Below are positions 1 through 8,087 of a stretch of 27,444 nucleotides of DNA, one piece after another. Under the pieces are notes generated by a model. The model was given only the letters and a program-made list of their open reading frames with translations. It was not told the origin of the DNA and searched no databases. Where the stretch lies: positions 1-27,444 of the forward strand of contig RXOD01004158.1 in NCBI GenBank assembly GCA_005223375.1, read 5' to 3'. This DNA comes from Amoebophrya sp. AT5.2. Lineage: Eukaryota; Sar; Dinophyceae; Syndiniales; Amoebophryaceae. Position 1 is the first letter of the stretch, and every line of letters starts with the position of its first letter. The position numbers and the translations under genes were made by a program.

Positions 1-347
1 CGCGCGCAGCTCTCTGTCTGGGTTGCAGAACCTGCGATGGGAGACCGATATGTCCAAGTTTACAAGCTGGCCATACCAGTGCGCCGCTATGCCGAAGCTT
101 ACAGGCTGGCATGGCGTCGCGCGCGTCAGCCCGGGTCAGCCATGCGCCAGGAGAGTGACCATACAGGTGTGCCGCCATGAGTCAGCGGCCACGAATACGA
201 AAGATCTACGCCTATTAAACCCCACCACCAGGATCGTTCCACACGTGGCCCAAGGTGGCCAGGCTCCGCCTGGCCCAGCCTTGTGAAAATAAATTATCGA
301 TCCCCCGCCATCGCAGGTTCTGCAACCCAGACAGAGAGCTGCGCGCG
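1..347. repeat. Fold-back element with perfect 40-bp inverted arms
   Basis: Bases 1-40 are the exact reverse complement of bases 308-347. The 267-bp interior is unrelated to the arms but contains loosely repeated blocks: a version of the motif around AAGCTGGCCAT near 60-75 recurs as GGCTGGCAT near 104-113. The left arm begins at the first base of the window, so it may extend further left. No transposase or long ORF lies inside. The right arm ends about 10 bases before the first supported exon of the next gene, so the element sits in an upstream intron or in the 5' flank. A short non-autonomous inverted-repeat element (MITE or introner-like) is the simplest reading. I see no clear target-site duplication because the left flank is missing. 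Confidence 0.8.
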
Positions 348-357
348 CCGGGGCTAG

Positions 358-2199
358 AGTACAACGACAGCCCTGAGTTCAAAAGTCGCCGGGAGATGTA
401 CGAGGTACGGCGAGCGCTCAAGGTAGCCGACCTGGAGGCGCAGAGAAGGCACGGGGAGGAGACCTACGTGCCGCTCTCCGTCCGCAAGTCCCAGTACGAA
501 ATGGCGGCCACCAAGTTCCGCGCCAGTCTCAAGAACGAAAAAACGCTGTCGCAAATGTAGAAAGATTTACTCAATGAATGTTGTCAGTGAGTTTCTGCTG
601 GCGTTCCGGTCTTTTGCTCGGCTGCTACCTGAGAAGATTCCCGTGATACCAAAGATAGTGATAGGTTTCACATGGACAAAACCTGAAGTTTTATATTTTA
701 GACCACCAAATCCTCGAGTCGGTCTGCGCATGCGCTGCATTGAAGAAGTCCAATGCAGAACCGCATGAAGATAGAGATTAAACTCACCCGACAGGAAGGA
801 GATGCGCCGGCGCGAGCGCATTGAGTACGACCGGCGGCACTTTGGTGAGCGAGAGCGGACAGAGTATCGGTACAGCGACCAGGACAAGTACTGGTTTGAT
901 TTGGTGCAGGAGGCTACCAACCCCGCCGCCCTGGAGAAGGTTCATGGCAAGACGAAGCAGGACTTCAAGCGGGCGCGGTCAGTGCCGGCACCCTGCCTCA
1001 AGGTCACGGAGCAGATTCCCTACGAGGGGGCCACCGACCCGGCGCCGCTAGACGAAAACATAGACTTGCCGGACAGCATAGACGGAAAGGTGTTTGGATT
1101 GACCCCTTGCTTGCGGCAGGTTCTTGCAGTTTTTGAGATGATGGAGCTACATTGCGTACGCATTGTCGTCTCGCTCTCGCCTTGTTCAAGCAACTTGTAT
1201 TAGTACGAAGGCAATCATTAACATTCAACATTGATTCGTGAAATAACGGGATCGATCGAACTCCAGACTCTGCAAGAGCGCAAGGAGCGGCTGCAGGCAT
1301 GGAATAACGGCGGCGTCACGAAGTGGAAGTACACCACGGAGGTAATAAAGGGCGGCGGCCTCCGCAACGCGCCCCGGCTGTTCGACTCGATGCAGCCCGA
1401 GAAGCTTTCGGCGGTGGACTTCATCCCGCTCGACACCTACTCGTCCTTCGACGTATTACGGAAAGACGCAGTGCGAAAACGCGCAGAACTCCGGGCGCAC
1501 ACAAAGGACCACGGCATGGTAGCAGGATTTGTTTTATTTGTGTGTCCATTTGCGGGTTGTAGCTCTCTGTTTCATCAAGTTCATCGGTCTGCACGAATCC
1601 TGGTTTTTGTGTTCAGTCGGCGATTGGCAACGAAAAATGGAATCGAAACAGAAATCGCGTCTTAACGCGGAGCCGCGCGCGGAGCGGGGAACCGGCGTGA
1701 CGGTGAGCCTGACGGGGACGCAGTCGGCGAAGACGGAGCTTCCCTCTATGGTGGTCATGAATGAGACGCGCGTCGGCGCGCCCATGATGGATCGGACGAC
1801 AAGCCTGTGGAGGGTATCTACTTATTTGCTTTGTTTTTCAAAACTAAAACTTAATTTCGTCCTCATTCAACAGGCGCTGTATTATTTGGCAGGAGATTGG
1901 AGTCTCTCTCTCTCTCTCTTTTTTCTAAACTTAAACTGGCTTCTCCTCTTGCTTCCGGCAAAGGAAACAAATGAATCCGGTCATCAATCGCTTGTACAAA
2001 CGAACGTAGACGTACTGTCATCAAATTCAAAAATTTTTCAAATCAGGCGAGCACCACGGGACACAAGTCGGTGCCGCATTTCAAGGCGGAGGACTTCGGT
2101 GTGCGGACCGGCGGGTTCCAGCGCATCGAGCAGGTGGAAACGCTGAAAGGGGAGCCATTGGGCATAACCGTGGCAAGAGACAAGATGGCCACGAGATGA
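358..2199 (+). CDS. Unknown protein, five exons, 5' end not resolved
   Basis: I do not recognise the family. Exons are about 358-556, 795-1089, 1267-1518, 1652-1813 and 2047-2199, ending in TGA, for at least 352 residues. Each intron (557-794, 1090-1266, 1519-1651, 1814-2046) is GT...CAG, and the phases (2,0,0,0) join into one open frame, which is the main support. The first exon could begin at the acceptor CTAG ending at 357, or the frame could continue left into the inverted repeat; no start codon is convincing. The protein is hydrophilic and charged. It is rich in Arg, Glu and Lys in its first third, with aromatic stretches such as DQDKYWFDLVQEA and NGGVTKWKY, and has no membrane segment or signal peptide. 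The last exon ends with a basic stretch. The composition suggests a structural or scaffold protein, but that is a guess. Intron 4 contains a (TC)n run at 1903-1919. Confidence 0.7.
557..794 (+). other. Intron with inverted-repeat ends and internal hairpin
   Basis: This is the first intron of the 358-2199 gene, with donor AT|GTAGAA and acceptor GACAG. Near its ends it has an imperfect inverted repeat: TGTCAGTGAGTTT at 582-594 against AAACTCACCCGACA at 780-793, 12 paired positions with one mismatch and one gap. It also has a perfect 8-bp stem, CTGCATTG at 735-742 and CAATGCAG at 751-758, around an 8-nt loop. The phase across the splice (AT + G giving Met) restores the reading frame. Confidence 0.6.
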
Positions 2200-2910
2200 T
2201 TTATAGAAGAAAGATACCTGCAAGTTTGTTCTTACACCAGTCGCAGTGAAGCCGAACTTCTTCTGTTGTGGTGGGCCTGGACCTGGATGATCATTTTTGG
2301 TTCTCATCCAACTCCACTTGATACCGGACCTCCTTTTTATATCGATTTTGCTTTTTCGAGAATACAGAATCAGCGCGACGCTTCTATTTATCACTGTCGG
2401 ATCATTCAATAAGAACGAGACCTGACCACTTCCTTGAGAAAATCGACGAGGCGGGAGCGGTGGCCGGCTGGAGTGCAGTTGGGGTGCACGCGCGGCGGCC
2501 GCCTCGCAAGCGCGTGACAAAAATTTAGGATGCAAATACACTGACTTTGTCTTTCACGTGTGAGGCAGTTTCCAATTTTGCAGCGAGCAAGCTTGTACTC
2601 TCGGGCGCCTGGACCGCTTTCACAGTAACTCAAATGTACAGATCAGAGCTCTTTGCTGTCGCTGTACAAAACATCCGTTGTACCAAAGCAAATGCCTCCC
2701 TGGTTTCTGCATGACAAATGTAGCGAAGCAATCAATGAAGACATACAACAACGCTCCGACCGCTGGGTGTGACGGGCGTAGGGGCTGAGCCGAATGTGCA
2801 GCCCAATGCGGCCTCGAAAAAATGGGTAGTTTTCTCGAAAAAGTGAGGTTTGGTGTGGTCTGTGGCGACTTCGCCTTCGTCTTCTCTTTTGCGTTGCCTT
2901 TTACGTGCCA
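2200..2910. other. Spacer, no supported gene
   Basis: This stretch lies between the stop of the five-exon gene and a short candidate exon at 2911. Open frames on either strand are short and have no recognisable motif. I see no tRNA, rRNA or repeat. Confidence 0.5.
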
Positions 2911-3039
2911 ATGTCATGTCTGGCTGCTTGTACAGCTGGGCTCCAAGCGGTAGTGCTAGCATATATCAGCGTGGTGGTGCTGCTGCTGGTAGAATTAGAA
3001 AGAAAAGCTAAAGCAATAGAAGTCTCTTTAAGACGAGAG
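2911..3039 (+). CDS. Candidate short first exon with one membrane helix
   Basis: ATG at 2911 opens a 43-codon stretch. It has a strongly hydrophobic segment (core [17 protein letters not shown]) followed by a basic, helical stretch ending RRE. It stops exactly at GAG|GTAAGTA (3037-3046), the best textbook donor in the window. No acceptor between there and 3158 joins it in frame to the transporter start at 3159, so it is either a separate small gene, a 5' leader of the transporter mRNA, or chance. Support is compositional only. Confidence 0.22.
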
Positions 3040-3158
3040 GTAAGTAGAAAAAGCAACGAACACGGCGAAGGCGCAGTAATACAAAACCAGAACAAGAAGG
3101 AGCCCTTTGTTTGTTTTGCCTTTTCACGTTCGCCATACTTTACTCACGCCTCACAAAC

Positions 3159-4659
3159 ATGTCGGTTCTTACGGCGGTCCCTCTTTTTTCTCCACCTTTT
3201 CTCGTTGGTTGCTTCTGGCTCCTCACTACGGCTTTTTACTCCAACCCGAGCAACACCATTTTTTTGCGCGAGCTCCATTCTGGCGTTGCGCATAACCTCA
3301 CTCGGTTTGCCGGGTCGACTTTGTTTTTTCTGCTTCTCTCTTCCGTCGTCACTGTGTGGACAGCGGCCGCCCCTCGCACGAAAGGCGCGGAAAAAACTGG
3401 CGCCAAGCAGGCGTCAAAAGGAACAGATAAAGCCACGGCCACTGCCCTGCTCAATTTCCCCAGTAAGCCGCCCATCGCGCTGGAGCATGCGGCGGAGTTT
3501 CTGTTTCCTGCGTGCTGCATGGTGGTGATGAACGTGTCGAACTCAGTCGCACTGGTGCACGTGGGCGTGACGCTGACCTACACCGTGAAGGCGACCATCC
3601 CGGTGTGGACGTGTTTGTACTGCTACTTGGTGCGGGGCGACAAGTTCGCGAAGGACGTCGTGCTCGCCTTGGTCGTCAGCTGCGTCGGGGTGGCGCTGGC
3701 GAGCATGGGCGACCTAAAGTTCAGCTGGATCGGGTACCTATATTTATAGGTTTTTACGTGATAAAAGTACTTCCTTATAGCCTTTTCCTTATATAAGTAT
3801 ACTGTCGGCCCAAGTACGCAGTCGCCTCGACTTCGAGTTTGAGTCGAACGAAGATGAAGAAGCAAGCGATATCCGCAGGTTCTTTGCCGCTCTCACGTCC
3901 TGCCTTGCTACGACCGCGTTTAACCTTTCCTCCAAGATCCTGATGAGTAGACTCGACGAGTCCCCCGTCCGTGCCTTTGCCACGTGCCTGCTCAACGCTT
4001 CCGTCCTCGCTTCGGTTTTGTACTCCGCGGACCTGGAACCCTACGTCGGGCTGAAGAGTTTTCCGGTGTACGCCGAGACCTACCAGAGTTTGCAATCAAA
4101 TACCTCGGCAACGCCCTACTACTTCCTTCTCATCCTGGTGATGACGTTCACGAGCTACCTGCTGGAGTACGGGGCAAACTTTGCGTACGTAGACATGGTG
4201 AGTCCGGTCGCCTTCGCGATCACGGACATCGTGCGGAGGATATTCACCATCATCGTCAACGCGGTCATGTACAGCAACCCGATAGGGCTGCTAAACGCCA
4301 CCGGCATCCTGCTGTCGCTGCTCGGGGCGCTGGCCTACGCGCTGCTGTCGCAGAAAACCGGCAAGCAAGGAGCGGGTGCGGAGAAGGTCCGACGGAACGA
4401 AAAGAGCAAGGAGATGAATAAAGACCCAGGTTCTACCCCTTCGAAGGGGGAGAAGAGACCATCTGTCGGTCGTGGGGGGAAGAAAAGCCCTGGCGGAAGC
4501 GGAAGGCAGAGCTCGGCGTCTTCGTCCGGTGGCGACGTCGCGGCGAAGAAGAAGGCGAGCAGTCCGGCGGCAAGCAAAAGTAAAAGTCCGGCAAAAGAAG
4601 GGACCGTGAAAAAACGGGGGCGCTCGCGGACGCCGAAAAGAGGGGCGATGGACGACTGA
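3159..4659 (+). CDS. Triose-phosphate/nucleotide-sugar transporter family (DMT)
   Basis: This is a multi-pass membrane solute transporter, probably an antiporter in a Golgi, ER or plastid-type membrane; the substrate cannot be read from sequence. Exons 3159-3733 and 3822-4659 flank an 88-nt GT-CAG intron and give 470 residues. The first ATG in frame has context ACAAACATG. Roughly ten hydrophobic segments occupy residues 1-360. The stretch around NVSNSVALVHVGVTLTYTVK followed by ATIPVW matches the conserved core of the TPT/SLC35 families, where a helix with a Lys near xxKAxxPV is typical; the K sits in the expected place. The second half has the usual repeat and ends at about LLGALAYALLSQK. 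A tail of about 105 residues follows, rich in Lys, Ser and Pro with repeated SPxK-like motifs, which ordinary family members lack. Residues between helices 2 and 3 (KGAEKTGAKQASKG) form an extra basic loop. Confidence 0.85.
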
Positions 4660-5344
4660 TGGAAGCCGGTAAAAATGAAGTGACGCATTTATTTTTGCGG
4701 GTTTTGTTGAGGGATTGATTATGTGATGCAAAGGAGCAAAGACTTGGGAAAAGCCGTGCCTGTACGCATTTGAGAAGTTTATTTCTACTTCTCGAGACAG
4801 ACTGAGACTGCGAGCGCGCGCCTAAAGCTTATGCTTGCACGCGAACAAGCTACACGGCGCTAATCCAGCGGAGCAGAGGCGAGTTGCAAGTCTGGAATGA
4901 TCAGCACTGGCAGCCCCAGCCGGATATGGGGACGACGGAGGTCCTGCGCAAGTTCTACTCTAATGTTGCGCACGGGTTCGAAATTCTGGAACGCGAGGAG
5001 GTCGTGAATATAGGGAAGAGAGGCGCCTCCGTCCTCGTACATGGCTAGGCCTAGAGGTAGAGAGCGAAGGCTTTACGGCAAATGGTGCTGCTTGTGATCA
5101 GGGCACGAGTGCTTTATTGCCAAAATGAGTGAATCCGAAAAAACAGAAGGCTTCGGCCGGTGCCGGTCTAAAATGCAAACGACCAGGTAAATGTTTATTA
5201 CATACAGTCAGTGATGAATAAAAAGCACTCTACCGTACTAGTTCTAGCAGCGGAAGACGAGGAGCAGGAGGACGATAACGTTAACGATTCACCCGAAAGC
5301 AGTGAAATTTGTTGATAATAGAGGACGGCCCCCCGCACCCCAAC
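4660..5344. other. Spacer with coding-like blocks of uncertain status
   Basis: Two blocks look protein-like. First, 4862-5042 reads on the + strand as a Trp-rich stretch (ELQVWNDQHWQPQPDMGTT) and on the - strand as a complete 60-codon ORF; only one, at most, can be real. Second, ATG at 5214 opens a 33-codon acidic ORF (AAEDEEQEDDNVNDSPESS) ending at TGA 5313-5315, just upstream of the next gene and in another frame; it could be an upstream ORF or an alternative first exon. A GATTCACC at 5286 recurs as GATTCGCC at 5354, in frame with both, so removal of the 68 nt between them would fuse the two. The GGTTCGAAATTC near 4974 looks like a tRNA T-loop but has no cloverleaf around it. Confidence 0.3.
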
Positions 5345-6701
5345 ATGCCGCCGGATTCGCCTTCGCGAAAGCCGCCCGACGGCGGTGCTGCTCAGTCGTC
5401 CCCTGACGATAGCAAGGTTGATTTGCAAGAGCTGCTGCAGATCCGCGATCAGTACAAAGTGCTGCTTGCAAACGCGCGCGCCACCGCCGAGAAGCAGACG
5501 AAAAAAACGGTGAAGAAGACGACGTTGGAGGAACTTGTCGAGTTTGCGGAAGCGGAGTGGGATCCTTCACAACAAGTCTCATCTGCTGGGGAAGCGAAGT
5601 CTCAGTCGGCGCGCGGCGGTAGCAGGAGGCTGTGGACGAAAAGTTCGACCGAGGTGGTGACCACCTCTGCGGCGCCGTACTACTTTTATCCGGCGGAGCA
5701 GGCTGCGGACGAGGACCCCCCGACCTGCCATACCGAGCGCTCCCTCTCGCCCGAGTCGGCGTTCGCGACCTTGGCGCGCACGCGGGTGAATCTGATCACG
5801 TCGAACACGGTGCTAACGGGTGGAGCGGCGACGGGGAGGCACCAGATGCAGCAGCTGAAAGCGGCCGAGCAGCAGAACGATCCTGCCGACCACCACCAGC
5901 TGATGAACAGCAGCTTTCGCGTCGACGCCGAGACGGGGGAGGTGCAGGTTCCGCCGGAACTGCGGGGCAAGTTTAACGACGCGTGTGTGGAACTCGGGGT
6001 GCAGAGCGTGTGCCGCTTGTTCCTGAGGAAGTACTTTCTGCTGTTGCGAAAAAGGGGGAGAGTGCGCGCGCTGCTGGTGGAGGATGCCGGCGTCGGTGGG
6101 AGCGCAAATCCCGCGCTGAAGGGAGAATGCGTGGGAGGGGGGGCAAGCGCCAGCTGCGCGAGGCCGCGGGTGAAAGAAGGGAAGAAAAAAGAAGCGCTGA
6201 AAGAAGGTAGAGCCGATATAGAACAGTCTGTTTCGCGTTCGACGTAGAAGTAGAAGTTTTCGATTGCATCACAGCTCACGCCTTAGTAGTAGTGTTCTGA
6301 CTTAGTAGGGTCAGAGTCTCTTAATATCAATTATGCTTATGCTGGCACAAGCCTTATGCTGCCAGGCAGACACCCGGTCTCATTGACCTTCAGGTATCGC
6401 CACGCTGGCAGCGTTTTTCGCCAACCGCGTGTCCGGCATATCCGAGGCCGCCTGTCTGCGCGACCTGGCTTTTTCGGAAAACAATTTCCGGGCAAAGAAA
6501 CGGGACTTCGCGCTCGTCCTCCCCGCGCTCTTGTCCCTGGCGCAGTGGCGAAAAGGCTGGCTGAGGGGCTTTCTGGCGCACGCGTTCTGGCGGATAAAAC
6601 TGCACGCCACAGTCTCAAAGAGCGCCGCGCGAGCGTTGGGCGGAGGGGCGGAATCCGAAGGAGGTACTTGTTGTTCGAAAACAACTCTTGGTGGAATTTA
6701 G
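5345..6701 (+). CDS. Unknown protein, probably two exons
   Basis: I do not recognise the family. ATG at 5345 (context CCAACATGCC) opens a frame that runs to a TAG-less GT donor at 6207 (GAAG|GTAGAG). Joining it in phase 1 to the acceptor TTCAG at 6391-6393 adds 102 codons (6394-6701, stop TAG), for 389 residues. Without splicing the ORF would end at TAG 6245-6247. The spliced model is preferred because phase and frame agree and the second exon has protein-like composition. The N-terminal 60 residues are Pro/Ser/Asp-rich. Residues about 25-75 are charged and helical (LQELLQIRDQYKVLLANARATAE). A conserved-looking block, about residues 205-245, includes CRLFLRKYFLLLRKRGR. The second exon holds LAFSENNFRAKKRDF and several Trp residues. 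There is no signal peptide or clear transmembrane helix. Confidence 0.6.
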
Positions 6702-8087
6702 TACTGACCCTACAATAGTACCCTGCACCAGCAACAGTATGTGCGTGGAGATGGACCTGATAGATCACTTTGATGTAGTTGTAGACAATACCCAGTGAAC
6801 AAACTTCCGACGCACTTCCAGGTCTCACCTCGGTAAAAGCAAGAACAAATCCGCTTCTTCCGGTGGGCGCGAATCTCCTCTCCACAAGTGATTTCAAGGC
6901 CTCTGTGTCCAAAGACGGCGCCGTATCCTCGTTCCAGTTCTACAAATTGTGAGTTGATTGACGCATTGACTTCATCGATGAGGACGGGAGAACCAGCACG
7001 GAAAAAACCACAGCAGCCCCATATCGCATATATTCGATGTTCCACCGAAGATCGACACAGAGGAATCTATTTCTATCAAACGAAATCCAAAATTAGCGAG
7101 CCGATAGAAACCAGATGCAAGTCCAAGTGCAACCATCAAGAATGCTTAAAATGGTAAGCATCGCGAGGGGGGCCTTCTTCTTCTTCTTGATGACACTTCA
7201 GGAACCAGTACTCTATGTGAGAATGCCCTCTGGAGGAGGCACGGCTACCTATCACCGTGAGCCGGTCTTGATCTTCCGAAAAATTGGTTTTCATCAACGG
7301 TATCGACCTTCTTGCATGGGATCGAGATCCATCTTTCTTCATACATTCGGACCCGAGCCAGATATGCAATGCAACAATCGAAGATCCTGCAGACGATCCC
7401 GATCGAGCATCAACAACGAACCTAGTAGAGCACTTTTATATGCAAATGAAATCGTCCACCAAATTTTGTGCTTGATGCTTTCAATGATCGATCCTCCACG
7501 TGAGTTCGTTGTACACACACTTCACTTGCAGGCTTGCGTCCTTACTTAAATTGCTGCAACTACTTGCTGCGGCTTAAGCTTTTGCTTTGGCTAGCTTTGG
7601 GTACCAGAAGCCCGAAGCACCACCACCAGACCAAATCAACTTTTGACGTGTACTGCCGGTGCAATCAACTTGCGAAGAAAGACTGATACATGCATCTGAA
7701 TTTGCAACCTCGTTTAACTTCAAGACCTCACAGCAGACTTCTTCTCAACGATCTTGTCTCATTTTTCTGCACCACACTTAACCAGCATATCTCAAAAACA
7801 AGCACTGGGCCGCTCGAGCAGGAAAAAAAGCGCCATACCCCACCCCAATTTGTGTAGATTCAAACACTCATAGAATCAGAAACCGTGCATACGTGGTTCA
7901 TCGAAAGAAAGTGGTTTATTTTGAAGGTCCAAGCAGCACTGCAGAAAGATTTAAGAAGAAGAACTACTTTCTTATCCATATTAAGCCTAAGTAGTACCTC
8001 GTTTCTCGTCCGCGTTCACGACGAGCAGAGAGAGGTAAAAATAAGCACGTCCTGCTTGATTCTCATACTTTTTCATCGAAAATAAAA
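6702..8087. other. Long spacer with unassigned coding-like fragments
   Basis: No gene can be defended here. Several short open stretches on both strands have protein-like composition: on the - strand a 54-codon ORF near 6966-7130 with aromatic residues and a fragment near 7160-7300; on the + strand open frames around 6888-7157 (ending near a GTAAGC donor-like site at 7153) and 7284-7475. They do not join with consistent splice sites and phase. Positions 7550-8087 are AT-rich with no long ORF and probably include the 5' leader of the next gene. The region could hold a decayed mobile element or a fast-evolving gene. Confidence 0.35.
6829..6939 (-). CDS. Candidate isolated minus-strand exon
   Basis: On the - strand an acceptor-like TTTGTAG is followed by exactly 37 open codons. 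These end at ACCGAG|GTGAGA, a good donor, and the block is phase 0 at both ends. It reads NWNEDTAPSLDTEALKSLVE and onward to LAFTE, which is plausible as protein. No partner exons with matching phase were found on either side, and every confident gene in the window is on the other strand, so this is weak. Confidence 0.18.

Noticed and set aside
3040..3158. Splice joining the 2911-3039 exon to the transporter
   Set aside because: No AG at the required phase lies between the donor and the transporter ATG, apart from ones a few bases after the donor.
4960..4990. tRNA-like T-loop GGTTCGAAATTC
   Set aside because: No acceptor, D or anticodon arms can be paired around it.
6306..6713. Inverted repeat GTAGGGTCAG / CTGACCCTAC around the second exon of the 5345 gene
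   Set aside because: Only 10 bp over a 400-bp separation, with no supporting structure; it can arise by chance.
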